A stretch of 50,043 bases of DNA from Bacillus manliponensis (GCF_000712595.1 NZ_JOTN01000025.1:1-50043), one strand, 5' to 3'. Shown: positions 20,989 through 30,181, numbered from the stretch's first letter. A program made the numbers and translations. The notes: generated by a model not told the origin, from the sequence alone.

Positions 20989-21033
20989 TCGATATAGGTT
21001 TATTCCTCAAAAGAGAAGAAAGTGGTGGAAGAA

Positions 21034-21594
21034 ATGAAATTAATTGTAGGACTTGGCAATCCGGGTAGAGAATATGAATTAACAAGACATAATATTGGCT
21101 TTATGGTAATCGATGAATTAGCAAAGCGATGGAATATTCCGTTGAATGAGCAGAAATTCAAAGGTATGTTTGGTTCGGGGTTTGTAAATGGAGAAAAGGT
21201 TGTATTACTAAAACCGCTTACATACATGAATTTATCTGGAGAAAGCATTCACCCGCTAATGGATTATTATAAGATTGATGTAGAAGACTTTGTTGTGCTC
21301 TATGATGATTTAGATATTCCTGTTGGAAAACTGCGTCTTCGTATGAAAGGGAGTGCGGGTGGACATAACGGTGTGAAGTCAACAATTGCTCACCTTGGGA
21401 CGCAAGAGTTCCAGCGTATTCGTATGGGTATTGATCGTCCAAAAAACGGGATGAAGGTACCTGATTATGTATTAGGTCGTTTTACTGCAGAGGAAATACC
21501 AGAAGTAGAAAGAGCAATTCAAAAAAGTGCAGATGCATGTGAAGAGTGGTTAAAGAAGCCATTTTTACAGATTATGAACACTTTTAATAATTAA
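21034..21594 (+). CDS. pth: peptidyl-tRNA hydrolase
   Basis: Recycles peptidyl-tRNAs released from stalled ribosomes by cutting the ester bond. The 186 residues carry the catalytic histidine H19 in TRHNIGF, N9 in [15 protein letters not shown], and the DDLDIPVG and [11 protein letters not shown] segments. The ATG at 21034 gives the usual [11 protein letters not shown] start; the GTG codons at 21022/21025 belong to its ribosome site. It is known as spoVC in B. subtilis. Confidence 0.96.
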   Translation: MKLIVGLGNPGREYELTRHNIGFMVIDELAKRWNIPLNEQKFKGMFGSGFVNGEKVVLLKPLTYMNLSGESIHPLMDYYKIDVEDFVVLYDDLDIPVGKLRLRMKGSAGGHNGVKSTIAHLGTQEFQRIRMGIDRPKNGMKVPDYVLGRFTAEEIPEVERAIQKSADACEEWLKKPFLQIMNTFNN

Positions 21595-21606
21595 TGTTGT
21601 AGAAGG

Positions 21607-21636
21607 GAATATTTTTTCATATTTATATCCATACTA
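21607..21636 (+). promoter_or_regulatory. sigma-F/sigma-G promoter of fin
   Basis: GAATA (21607-21611) and CATACTA (21630-21636) are exact forespore -35 and -10 elements with the preferred 18-bp spacer. A palindrome CTAATAGTA/TACTATTAG (21634-21642, 21647-21655) overlaps the -10 and runs to the ribosome site. Confidence 0.75.
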
Positions 21637-21664
21637 ATAGTAACTGTACTATTAGGAGGAAAGC

Positions 21665-21889
21665 ATGAACGGACATTATTACTGCAGACATTGTAGCTGT
21701 AAATTAGGTTCTATTACAGCAGAAAGAGTATATGCTGTTGTATTAAGTCAATTGACAGAGCAAGAGCGTCAAGAGATGACGCACTTTGACGAGAATGGAA
21801 ACATATATATAAGAACCATTTGTGAGTTATGTCAAGAAGCGCTTGCATCTTATCCTGAATACTATAAGTATGAAATGTTTCTGCAATAA
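21665..21889 (+). CDS. fin: anti-sigma-F factor Fin
   Basis: 74-residue zinc protein (B. subtilis YabK) that inhibits sigma-F so that sigma-G can take over in the forespore. Two CxxC pairs, C7/C10 and C53/C56, sit in HYYCRHC and TICELCQEAL as in the family; C12 is an extra cysteine. AGGAGG (21655-21660) precedes the ATG. The promoter upstream matches forespore sigma factors, in line with feedback control of sigma-F. Confidence 0.94.
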   Translation: MNGHYYCRHCSCKLGSITAERVYAVVLSQLTEQERQEMTHFDENGNIYIRTICELCQEALASYPEYYKYEMFLQ

Positions 21890-21897
21890 AGTGTGTC

Positions 21898-21932
21898 GCT
21901 TTGGCTTGTCCAAAGCATTTTTCTGTTTTCTT
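21898..21932 (+). terminator. terminator after fin
   Basis: A perfect 7-bp stem GCTTTGG / CCAAAGC with a 5-base loop, followed by a T-rich tract. Confidence 0.72.
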
Positions 21933-21994
21933 TTTCCGAAATATTTGCATAAAATATGATAGCTTGCTCTTTTATGTTGAGAGGAGTTTTGAGG

Positions 21995-24900
21995 ATGATA
22001 GGTTTACTAGAGCAATTTTATAAAAATAAAGAAATGGAATCGATTATAAATGGGTTTGAGGAAGGATTAAAAGAACAACTTGTATCGGGTATGGCGACGT
22101 CTTCCCGTTCTTTATTGATGGCTGCTTTATATAAAAAAACAAAGCAATCCCAGCTTGTTGTTACACATAATCTGTATCAAGCTCAAAAAATATATGAGGA
22201 TTTAGTATCACTTATTGGTGAGAAAGATGTTTGGTTATATCCAGTAAATGAATTAATTGCTTCAGAGGTTGGAGTTGCAAGTCCAGAATTAAAAGCACAA
22301 CGTATTGAAGTGTTAAACCGTTTAGCTGCTGGAGAAAATGGTATTATTATTGCCCCTATTGCGGGATTAAGACGTTTCTTACCTAAAAAAGAGATGTGGC
22401 AACAAAAACAAGTGGAATTATATATCGGGCAAGATATTGATCTAGAGAGCTTAATTCGTACATTGATGAATATGGGATATGAGCGTAAATCTATGGTTGA
22501 AGCTCCTGGAGACTTTAGTGTACGTGGTGGAATTTTGGATATATATCCATTAACGGAAGAATTACCAATTCGTGTGGAATTTTTTGATACAGAAGTAGAC
22601 TCGATTCGTTCTTTTACTGTCGAAGAACAACGTTCACAAGAGAAAAAAGAGCGTATTGTATTTGGACCTGCAACAGAGTTTCTATTTTCAGATAAAGAAT
22701 TAGAGGACGGAATAAAACAGTTAGAATCCGGTTTAACAAATACAATGAAGAAACTAACGGATGAAAAATTGAAAACGTTAGTATTAGAAAATATTAGTTA
22801 CGAATTGGAACTTTTGAAAAGTGGGAAAGTTATTGAGCAAATGTTTAAATACTTATCCATTTTTTACAAAGAACCTGCTAGTCTCATAGATTATTTACCT
22901 GAAGATGGCATTGTAATCTTAGATGAAATTTCGCGTATACAAGAGACGGCGGACCATTTAGAAGGTGAAGAGGCGGAGTGGTATGTATCACTTCTTGGAG
23001 AAGGTTCTATCATTCAAGATTTGTCATTTTCCCATGGTTTTGCGCAGTTTTTACAAAAGAAGCAACGGAAATTCTTATATTTAACATTGTTCTTACGTCA
23101 CATTGCGCACACACATCCGCAAAATATTGTGAATGTAACGTGTAAAACAATGCAAGATTTTCACGGACAAATTCATTTATTAAAGACAGAAGTAGAGAGA
23201 TGGCAAAAAAGTGGTTTTGCAACTGTTGTATTAGGTACAAATGAAGAAAGGATTAAAAAGTTACAACATATTTTAAATGATTACGACATTGAGGCAGATA
23301 TTATTGAAAGTGTTGATGTATTGCTTCCAGGTCGTGTTCAAGTTGCAATTGGGGATTTACATGCAGGATTTGAAATGCCGATGCAAAAGCTCGTTGTTAT
23401 TACGGAAAAAGAGCTATTTAATAAAAAAGTGAAAAAATCGCAACGGAAACAAAAACTTTCAAATGCGGAGCGTATTAAAAGTTACTCTGAGCTAAAAGTA
23501 GGCGATTACGTTGTTCACGTAAATCACGGTATCGGTAAGTTTTTAGGTATTGAAACGTTAGAGATTAATGGTGTTCACAAAGATTACTTGCACATTAAAT
23601 ATCAAGGAAATGATAAGTTATATGTACCGATTGAACAAATCGATCAAGTGCAGAAGTATGTTGGTTCAGAAGGAAAAGACCCAAAAGTTTATAAACTTGG
23701 CGGAAGTGAATGGAAAAAGGTAAAAACAAAGGTTGAGAAATCTGTACAAGATATTGCAGATGATCTTATTAAGTTGTACGCAGAGCGTGAAGCGTCAAAA
23801 GGGTATGGGTTTACACCCGATACATCTGAACAACAGGATTTTGAGTCTTCTTTTCCATATCAAGAGACTGAGGATCAATTGCGCTCTATTACAGAGATTA
23901 AAAAGGACATGGAAAGAGAGCGTCCGATGGATCGTCTTCTTTGCGGTGATGTAGGATATGGTAAAACGGAGGTTGCCATTCGCGCGGCTTTTAAAGCGAT
24001 TATGGATGAAAAACAGGTTGCAATTCTTGTGCCGACAACGATTTTAGCGCAGCAACATTATGAAACAATTAGAGAGCGTTTTCAAGATTATCCAATTAAC
24101 ATTGGTTTGTTAAGCCGTTTTAGAACGAGAAAACAACAAAATGAGACAATTAAAGGATTAAAAGATGGTACTGTTGATATTGTGATTGGAACACACCGTC
24201 TTTTATCAAAAGATGTAATATATAAAGATTTAGGTTTGCTTATTATTGATGAAGAACAACGTTTTGGTGTGACACATAAAGAAAAAATTAAACAATTGAA
24301 AGCAAACATTGATGTGCTGACGTTAACAGCGACGCCAATTCCACGTACGCTTCATATGTCCATGCTTGGTGTTCGTGATTTGTCTGTTATCGAAACGCCA
24401 CCAGAAAATCGCTTTCCTGTTCAAACATATGTAGTCGAATACAATCCTGCATTAATTCGTGAGGCGATTGAACGAGAGTTAGCAAGAGGTGGGCAAATAT
24501 ACTTCTTATACAACAGAGTGGAAGATATTGAAAGAAAAGCAGAAGAAATTTCGATGCTGGTACCAGATGCAAGAGTAACGTATGCACATGGGAAAATGAA
24601 TGAAAGTGAATTAGAATCTGTTATGCTTTCATTTTTAGAAGGACAGCAAGATGTACTTGTAAGCACAACTATTATTGAGACAGGTGTGGACATTCCAAAT
24701 GTAAATACACTTATTGTCTTTGATGCGGATCGCATGGGATTATCTCAACTTTATCAGTTACGTGGCCGTGTTGGGCGTTCAAATCGCGTTGCTTATGCGT
24801 ATTTTACATATAAGCGCGATAAAGTTCTTTCAGAAGTTGCTGAAAAGCGTCTGCAGGCGATTAAAGAGTTTACAGAACTCGGATCTGGATTCAAAATTGC

Positions 24901-25525
24901 GATGCGTGACTTGTCCATTCGTGGTGCTGGTAATCTATTAGGTGCAGAGCAACATGGGTTTATTGATTCTGTTGGATTTGACTTATATTCTCAAATGTTA
25001 AAAGAAGCAATTGAGCAGCGAAAAGGTACAACTGGTGAAGAACCAGCAATTGATGTGGAAATCGATTTAGAAGTAGATGCATACTTACCGGATGTCTATA
25101 TTTCTGATAGTAAGCAAAAGATTATGATGTATAAACAATTTAGAGGTGTATCCTCAATTGAAGATATTGAGGAACTGCAAGAAGAGATGATTGATCGTTT
25201 TGGAGATTACCCGCAAGAAGTAGGTTATTTACTGCAAATTGCAAATATTAAAGTATTAGCGATACAAGAGAAAATTGAACTGATTAAACAAGTGAAACAA
25301 GAAGTTACATTCTTATTCTCTGAACAAGCAAGTCAAAATATTGATGGTGGTAAACTATTTATGCTTGGGAATCAATTTGGTCGTATGATGGGCCTTGGCA
25401 TGGAAGGATCGCGTCTAAAGATTGTGATGAATATTAAAGGAATAGAACCAGCGAAGTGGTTAACTACTGCAGAAAACTTATTAAAAGGGCTATATGATGT
25501 AAAAAAGGAAGTAATAAATGCCTAA
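21995..25525 (+). CDS. mfd: transcription-repair coupling factor Mfd
   Basis: 1176-residue translocase that removes stalled RNA polymerase from lesions and recruits UvrA. The UvrB-like N-terminal module (about 1-350, with GDFSVRGGILDIYPL) is followed by the RNA polymerase interaction domain near 495-560 (LKVGDYVVHVNHGIGKFLGI). The RecG-like motor has Walker A GDVGYGKT at about 650-657, DEEQ near 752, and QLRGRVGRS. The C-terminal TRCF domain follows. The ATG at 21995 follows GAGAGGAG. Length equals the B. subtilis protein within one residue. Confidence 0.97.
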   Translation: MIGLLEQFYKNKEMESIINGFEEGLKEQLVSGMATSSRSLLMAALYKKTKQSQLVVTHNLYQAQKIYEDLVSLIGEKDVWLYPVNELIASEVGVASPELKAQRIEVLNRLAAGENGIIIAPIAGLRRFLPKKEMWQQKQVELYIGQDIDLESLIRTLMNMGYERKSMVEAPGDFSVRGGILDIYPLTEELPIRVEFFDTEVDSIRSFTVEEQRSQEKKERIVFGPATEFLFSDKELEDGIKQLESGLTNTMKKLTDEKLKTLVLENISYELELLKSGKVIEQMFKYLSIFYKEPASLIDYLPEDGIVILDEISRIQETADHLEGEEAEWYVSLLGEGSIIQDLSFSHGFAQFLQKKQRKFLYLTLFLRHIAHTHPQNIVNVTCKTMQDFHGQIHLLKTEVERWQKSGFATVVLGTNEERIKKLQHILNDYDIEADIIESVDVLLPGRVQVAIGDLHAGFEMPMQKLVVITEKELFNKKVKKSQRKQKLSNAERIKSYSELKVGDYVVHVNHGIGKFLGIETLEINGVHKDYLHIKYQGNDKLYVPIEQIDQVQKYVGSEGKDPKVYKLGGSEWKKVKTKVEKSVQDIADDLIKLYAEREASKGYGFTPDTSEQQDFESSFPYQETEDQLRSITEIKKDMERERPMDRLLCGDVGYGKTEVAIRAAFKAIMDEKQVAILVPTTILAQQHYETIRERFQDYPINIGLLSRFRTRKQQNETIKGLKDGTVDIVIGTHRLLSKDVIYKDLGLLIIDEEQRFGVTHKEKIKQLKANIDVLTLTATPIPRTLHMSMLGVRDLSVIETPPENRFPVQTYVVEYNPALIREAIERELARGGQIYFLYNRVEDIERKAEEISMLVPDARVTYAHGKMNESELESVMLSFLEGQQDVLVSTTIIETGVDIPNVNTLIVFDADRMGLSQLYQLRGRVGRSNRVAYAYFTYKRDKVLSEVAEKRLQAIKEFTELGSGFKIAMRDLSIRGAGNLLGAEQHGFIDSVGFDLYSQMLKEAIEQRKGTTGEEPAIDVEIDLEVDAYLPDVYISDSKQKIMMYKQFRGVSSIEDIEELQEEMIDRFGDYPQEVGYLLQIANIKVLAIQEKIELIKQVKQEVTFLFSEQASQNIDGGKLFMLGNQFGRMMGLGMEGSRLKIVMNIKGIEPAKWLTTAENLLKGLYDVKKEVINA

Positions 25526-25551
25526 ATGAGATAAAAAATACAATTCGGCGT

Positions 25552-25581
25552 GTATAGAAGAACTGCTGTGTAAAAATACTA
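25552..25581 (+). promoter_or_regulatory. sigma-G promoter of spoVT
   Basis: GTATA (25552-25556), an 18-bp spacer, then AATACTA (25575-25581), one mismatch from CATACTA. spoVT is a sigma-G gene in B. subtilis. The predicted start near 25588 yields a leader of about 73 bases. Confidence 0.62.
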
Positions 25582-25593
25582 TGTGTAACAGTT

Positions 25594-25646
25594 GGTGATT
25601 TTTACATAGATAGGGAAAATCACCACTTTCATCATCAGTAGAAAGT
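25594..25646 (+). other. two consecutive hairpins in the spoVT leader
   Basis: Hairpin 1: a perfect 9-bp stem GGTGATTTT / AAAATCACC (25594-25602, 25616-25624). Hairpin 2 begins on the next base: ACTTTC / GAAAGT (25625-25630, 25641-25646), whose 3' arm overlaps the start of the GTGAGG ribosome site. Neither has a T tail. Confidence 0.6.
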
Positions 25647-25660
25647 GAGGCAGCATTAGA

Positions 25661-26197
25661 ATGAAAGCAACTGGAATTGTACGTCGCATTGATGATTTAG
25701 GTAGGGTTGTTATACCGAAGGAAATTCGTAGAACTCTTCGTATTCGAGAAGGAGATCCATTAGAGATCTTTGTTGATCGAGACGGGGAAGTTATTTTGAA
25801 AAAATATTCTCCTATTAGTGAATTAAGCGATTTTGCAAAAGAGTATGCCGATGCTTTATACGATAGTTTAGGGCATAATGTACTTGTTTGCGATCGTGAT
25901 TCCATCATCGCTTTAGCGGGTGTCTCTAAAAAAGAGTACTTAAATAAGAGCGTTGGTGACGTCGTTGAAAAAATAATGGAAGAGCGTAAATCTGTTGTTA
26001 TGACAGATGAAAGTGAAATCTCCATTATTGATGGTGTAGAAGAAAAGGTGATGTCTTATACAATTGGTCCGATTGTTGCAAATGGCGATCCAATTGGAGC
26101 TGTAATCATCTTTTCTAAAGAAAATATTATTGGTGATGTCGAACATAAAGCTGTCGATACAGCTGCAAGCTTTTTAGCGAAGCAGATGGAACAATAA
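25661..26197 (+). CDS. spoVT: stage V sporulation protein T
   Basis: 178-residue forespore regulator that tunes sigma-G gene expression. The N-terminal AbrB-type swapped-hairpin DNA-binding domain (MKATGIVRRIDDLGRVVIPK, then EIRRTLRIREGDPLEIFVD) is joined to a C-terminal GAF domain (about 60-178). The GAF domain contains ALYDSLGHNVLVCDRDSIIA and the GPIVANGDPIGAVIIFS strand pair. The ATG follows AAGTGAGG. The domain resembles AbrB at 6925, marking the two as paralogues. Confidence 0.97.
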   Translation: MKATGIVRRIDDLGRVVIPKEIRRTLRIREGDPLEIFVDRDGEVILKKYSPISELSDFAKEYADALYDSLGHNVLVCDRDSIIALAGVSKKEYLNKSVGDVVEKIMEERKSVVMTDESEISIIDGVEEKVMSYTIGPIVANGDPIGAVIIFSKENIIGDVEHKAVDTAASFLAKQMEQ

Positions 26198-26333
26198 TAG
26201 GTGGATTGCAATCACATGGTTTGAAAATTAGTCACATATTTTTATGCACTTTATAGATGTTTTGCAATCAATATAGGGAATATGTGAGCTCTTATTACCA
26301 TTTTTTATTCTCGAAAGAACGTTTGTATAATAT

Positions 26334-26400
26334 AAAGAGGCTATCAGAAAGGAGTTACTTTTCGGGCAGCCTCTTTTTATATGGAAAAGAGGCTTTTTTC
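26334..26400 (+). terminator. overlapping, mutually exclusive hairpins after spoVT (tandem terminator or attenuator)
   Basis: AGCCTCTTT at 26368-26376 can pair with AAAGAGGCT upstream (26334-26342), with an inner GAAAG/CTTTT-type stem. It can equally pair with AAAAGAGGCT downstream (26385-26394). Each fold ends in T residues (T5 and T6). TATAAT (26326-26331) just upstream would start a transcript at the first arm. This is either a tandem terminator for spoVT or an attenuator ahead of yabM. Confidence 0.7.
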
Positions 26401-26449
26401 TGTATGATATAATACGTAAGATGAGTGTAAGTAAAAGGAGCTTTTTCGT

Positions 26450-28051
26450 ATGAAATTGAAGAAATATAATGCTTTTGTAAGTGGAGCTATCATATTAACA
26501 ATTGCTACTTTTATTACAAAAGTTTTGAGTGCTTTTTATCGCATTCCTTATCAAAATATAGCGGGGGACATAGGGTTTTATATTTATCAACAAATTTATC
26601 CGATTTATGGATTTTGTTTGATTTTAGCTACATATGGATTCCCGATTATTGTTTCTAGGATGGTTGCACAGCGTGTAGAAAAGGGGGAAAAAGAAGAGGC
26701 AGAAGCGGTTATTAGTATTTCGTTTTGGTTTTTGCTCGTAGTTGGAACGCTTGGCTTTATTACGTTGTTTTTTGGAGCACGTTCGATTGCAGAGATGATG
26801 GGTGATCATGAATTATATAAGCTTATTCGCGTTATTTCTGTATCGTTTTTATTAATGCCATTTCTTTCTGTTACACGTGGTTATTTCCAAGGATTCGGGA
26901 ATATGATGCCGACTGCAGTCTCACAAGTCATGGAACAAATCGTTCGTGTGTCCATTATTGTATTGTTATCATTATTCCTTGTCGCAGAAGGGTTTGACCT
27001 ATACACAGTCGGAGCTGGAGCGATGTTAGGCTCTGTTGTGGGGAGTCTTATTGGTATACTCGTATTACTCTTTTATTTACGGAATGATTTTCAAACGATC
27101 TTTTTACGAGGATGGAGTGCCATTTCAAATAAAAGGACAATTATTCGGACGTTATTTTGGCAAGGGATTGCAATTTGTATTAGTAATTTAGTATTAATTT
27201 TTATACAAATGGCTGATGCTGTTTCATTATATAGTTTACTGATACAGGGCGGAGAACATCCTGAATTTGCGAAAACTTTAAAAGGTGTATATGACCGGAG
27301 TATTCCGCTAATGCAGCTCGGGACGGTTATTACCACCTCTTTTTCTTTGTCACTTATACCAGTGATTACAGCAGCGAAAGAAAGAGGAGATTATCAGTTC
27401 ATTCGAGAAAAAGTACAGCTAGCGATGAAAATCACGTTTGCAATTGGACTGGCAGCTTCATTAGGGTTGGCTAGCATTATTAGTCCGACAAATATTATGT
27501 TATTTAAAAACAATGACGGATCGGATGTATTGGCAATTTTAGCAATTTCTATTTTATTCAGTTCCATATCGATTACGACGGCATCAATTTTGCAAGGTTT
27601 AGGAGAAAGTGCAAAGCCAGCCTTTTTTGTAATACTGGGGGGATTGGTGAAGTTATTATTAAACTACATGTTAATGCCGCAGTTTGGAATAAAAGGAGCT
27701 GCATTTGCGACGGTGATTGCATTATTATGTATTGCGATTTGTAACAGTGCATGGCTCATTCATGTTTTGCATGAACCGTTAATTGAGAAGCGTGCGATGC
27801 TTGGAGTTGTTATTGGAGGGGTAGGTATGGTAGCTGTACTTACGGGGCTCCTTCATATATGCGGTGAATTTGGTATGAAAATAAATGAGGAGCATAGAGG
27901 AAGGGCAACACTAGAAGCTTTAATGGGTGTTATGATTGGAGGAGCACTATACATATTCCTTATTATGAAATTACATGTATTTACGAAGTTAGAATTTGAA
28001 GCTGTTATGAAAAAAGAACAAACAAAAGTTTCTCGAAAGAAGATTGGATAG
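26450..28051 (+). CDS. polysaccharide/lipid II flippase family membrane protein (YabM, MurJ/SpoVB-like)
   Basis: 533-residue polytopic membrane protein of the MOP superfamily, the MviN/MurJ-SpoVB branch that moves lipid-linked cell-wall precursors across the membrane. Around 14 hydrophobic segments are visible, starting at AIILTIATFITKVLSAFYRI. The family block YRIPYQNIAGDIGFYIYQQIYPIYG lies near residue 32 and YFQGFGNMMPTAVSQVMEQIVR near residue 150. ATG 26450 follows AAAAGGAG. The substrate is inferred from family only. yabN follows 12 bases later. Confidence 0.9.
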   Translation: MKLKKYNAFVSGAIILTIATFITKVLSAFYRIPYQNIAGDIGFYIYQQIYPIYGFCLILATYGFPIIVSRMVAQRVEKGEKEEAEAVISISFWFLLVVGTLGFITLFFGARSIAEMMGDHELYKLIRVISVSFLLMPFLSVTRGYFQGFGNMMPTAVSQVMEQIVRVSIIVLLSLFLVAEGFDLYTVGAGAMLGSVVGSLIGILVLLFYLRNDFQTIFLRGWSAISNKRTIIRTLFWQGIAICISNLVLIFIQMADAVSLYSLLIQGGEHPEFAKTLKGVYDRSIPLMQLGTVITTSFSLSLIPVITAAKERGDYQFIREKVQLAMKITFAIGLAASLGLASIISPTNIMLFKNNDGSDVLAILAISILFSSISITTASILQGLGESAKPAFFVILGGLVKLLLNYMLMPQFGIKGAAFATVIALLCIAICNSAWLIHVLHEPLIEKRAMLGVVIGGVGMVAVLTGLLHICGEFGMKINEEHRGRATLEALMGVMIGGALYIFLIMKLHVFTKLEFEAVMKKEQTKVSRKKIG

Positions 28052-28063
28052 AGGTGATGAATT

Positions 28064-29527
28064 GTGAAAAAAACAATTACAATTCTAGGATTAGGAGCCG
28101 GAGAATTAGAGCAACTCACGATGGGTGTATACCGAAAGATTAAAGAAGCAGATCATATGTATGTTAGGACAAAGGAGCACCCTGTGTTACGTGAATTAGA
28201 GCAAGAGGGTATTCGTTATACAGCTTTCGATCATATATATGAGGCATTTGACACATTTGAAGAAGTATATGAAACGATTGCAAATACATTAATAGAAAAA
28301 GCGAAAGAATCGGATATTCTTTACGCGGTACCGGGTCATCCCCTTGTAGCTGAGCGAACTGTGCAGCTTTTATTGTATAAAGGTGCACAAAATGACATTG
28401 AAGTTCGCATTGAAGGTGGACAAAGCTTCTTGGATCCAATGTTTTCAAGTTTGAAAATTGATCCAATCGAAGGTTTTCAGTTAATTGATGCAACTTCATT
28501 CGAACGTGGTCAATTAGAATTACGTCAACATGTAATCTTCTGTCAGGTGTATGATTCATTTATCGCTTCAGAAGTGAAATTAACGTTAATGGAAATGCTT
28601 CCTGATGAATATGAAGTATATATCGTAACTGCTGCTGGAACATCATTTGAAGAGGTAAAAAGAGTGCCGCTTTATTTATTGGACCACGAGGCGGAATTAA
28701 ATAATTTAACGAGTGTATACGTACCACCTGTTACAGAACAAGAAACGTTATATCAACAATTTGATGTACTTCGCAACATTATTGCAGAACTTCGTGGGCC
28801 AAATGGGTGTCCTTGGGATAAAAAGCAAACGCATCAATCTTTAAAGAAATATTTAATTGAAGAGGCATACGAAGTGTTAGAGGCAATTGACGAAGAGGGT
28901 GATGATCATCTTATTGAAGAGCTTGGTGATGTGTTACTACAAGTAATGCTTCACGCTCAAATTGGAGAAGATGAAGGTTGGTTCTCAATTGATGATATTA
29001 TCCGTACTTTGTCAGAGAAAATGGTTCGCCGTCATCCACATGTATTTGGAGAAGGAACTGCAAATAATGCAGAAGAAGTAGTGATGAATTGGGAAGAGAT
29101 AAAAAAACAAGAAAAAGATAATGTGAAAGAATCACATTTGTCAGGAATTCCAAAAAGTTATCCGCAACTTATGAGGGCGTATGAAATTCAAAGAAAAGCC
29201 GGGAAAGTTGGATTTGATTGGAATGATGTTGCGCCGATGATGGAAAAAGTAAATGAAGAGTGGACAGAGTTTCAAAATGAAGTAACAGCGATGGATAATC
29301 ATAAGATGTTAGTTGAATTTGGAGATTTATTATTCGCATTTGTGAATATTGCTCGTTACTATAAAATAAACCCAGAAGAAGCACTACATGCAACAAACGA
29401 AAAGTTTATGAATCGCTTTTTATACATGGAAGCAAAAGTTGCTGAATTAGGGAAAGAAATGAATGAACTAACATTAGAGCAATTAGATGTTTTATGGGAA
29501 GAGGCAAAGAAAGTAGAGAGAGAATAA
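28064..29527 (+). CDS. YabN: tetrapyrrole-methylase domain fused to MazG NTP pyrophosphohydrolase
   Basis: 487-residue fusion protein. The N-terminal 210 residues are a SAM-dependent tetrapyrrole-methylase fold (ILGLGAGELEQLTMGVYRKI, then AVPGHPLVAERT). The C-terminal MazG part (about 225-480) has LRGPNGCPWDKKQTHQSLKK and the acidic magnesium motif EEAYEVLEAID with EELGDVLLQV. The MazG half hydrolyses non-canonical or excess NTPs; the methylase substrate is unknown. The GTG start follows AGAGGTGA. It lies between yabM and rqcP with tight spacing. Confidence 0.93.
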   Translation: MKKTITILGLGAGELEQLTMGVYRKIKEADHMYVRTKEHPVLRELEQEGIRYTAFDHIYEAFDTFEEVYETIANTLIEKAKESDILYAVPGHPLVAERTVQLLLYKGAQNDIEVRIEGGQSFLDPMFSSLKIDPIEGFQLIDATSFERGQLELRQHVIFCQVYDSFIASEVKLTLMEMLPDEYEVYIVTAAGTSFEEVKRVPLYLLDHEAELNNLTSVYVPPVTEQETLYQQFDVLRNIIAELRGPNGCPWDKKQTHQSLKKYLIEEAYEVLEAIDEEGDDHLIEELGDVLLQVMLHAQIGEDEGWFSIDDIIRTLSEKMVRRHPHVFGEGTANNAEEVVMNWEEIKKQEKDNVKESHLSGIPKSYPQLMRAYEIQRKAGKVGFDWNDVAPMMEKVNEEWTEFQNEVTAMDNHKMLVEFGDLLFAFVNIARYYKINPEEALHATNEKFMNRFLYMEAKVAELGKEMNELTLEQLDVLWEEAKKVERE

Positions 29528-29539
29528 GGGGGATTTTAC

Positions 29540-29815
29540 ATGCGTCTAGATAAATTTTTAAAAGTGTCTCGTTTAATTAAAAGAAGAACATTAGCAAAAG
29601 AAGTAGCTGATCAAGGGAGAATTGAAGTTAACGGTCAAGCAGCAAAAGCGAGTTCAACTGTAAAAGTAGGCGATGAACTAACAATTCGCTTTGGTCAAAA
29701 AATTGTAACTGTAAGTATTAATGAATTAAAAGAAACGACGAGAAAAGAAGATGCTGGAAATATGTATACTGTTGTTCGCGAAGAAAAGGTGAAAGCAGAA
29801 GAAGGCTTGTTCTAA
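29540..29815 (+). CDS. rqcP: RqcP, S4-domain ribosome quality control factor
   Basis: 91-residue protein (B. subtilis YabO) that binds obstructed 50S subunits with RqcH and helps extend C-terminal alanine tails on stalled chains. Nearly all of it is an S4 RNA-binding domain: MRLDKFLKVSRLIKRRTLAK, then GRIEVNGQAAKASSTVKVGD. The ATG follows AAGGGGG and begins 12 bases after yabN. It is related to Hsp15, but the 91-residue length and locus favour RqcP. Confidence 0.93.
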   Translation: MRLDKFLKVSRLIKRRTLAKEVADQGRIEVNGQAAKASSTVKVGDELTIRFGQKIVTVSINELKETTRKEDAGNMYTVVREEKVKAEEGLF

Positions 29816-29830
29816 ACTATTTTTCCCGTT

Positions 29831-29838
29831 CATACATT
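29831..29838 (+). promoter_or_regulatory. sigma-E-type -10 of the yabPQ genes
   Basis: CATACATT is an exact sigma-E -10 match, 35 bp before the yabP start. yabP and yabQ are mother-cell sigma-E genes in B. subtilis. No clear -35 is seen at the expected distance. Confidence 0.45.
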
Positions 29839-29872
29839 GTACTAGATAGGACAATGCTATGGAGGGATGGAC

Positions 29873-30181
29873 GTGAATAATAGCTATGTAATGTTGACTT
29901 CTAATAATCAAAACGCTTCAGTCGATCATGACATAACGATGCGAGGGCGACGTGTTCTTGATATTACAGGAGTAAAGCAAGTAGAAAGTTTTGATAGTGA
30001 AGAGTTTTTATTAGAAACTGTAATGGGCTTTTTAACGATTCGCGGTGAAAATTTACAAATGAAAAACCTTGATGTGGAAAAAGGGATTGTATCTATTAAA
30101 GGTAAGATACATGCAATGGATTATATTGACGAGCATCAAGGGGAGAAGGCTAAAGGATTCTTTAGCAAGTTGTTTAAATGA
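29873..30181 (+). CDS. yabP: sporulation protein YabP
   Basis: 102-residue sporulation protein of the YabP/YqfC family, made in the mother cell; yabP mutants of B. subtilis sporulate poorly. The conserved core is RRVLDITGVKQVESFDSEEF, followed by LETVMGFLTIRGENLQMKNL and EKGIVSIKGKI. The GTG at 29873 is preferred, being six bases after GGAGGG; the ATG at 29867 abuts that site. Its stop overlaps the yabQ start (ATGA). Molecular role unknown. Confidence 0.92.
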   Translation: MNNSYVMLTSNNQNASVDHDITMRGRRVLDITGVKQVESFDSEEFLLETVMGFLTIRGENLQMKNLDVEKGIVSIKGKIHAMDYIDEHQGEKAKGFFSKLFK

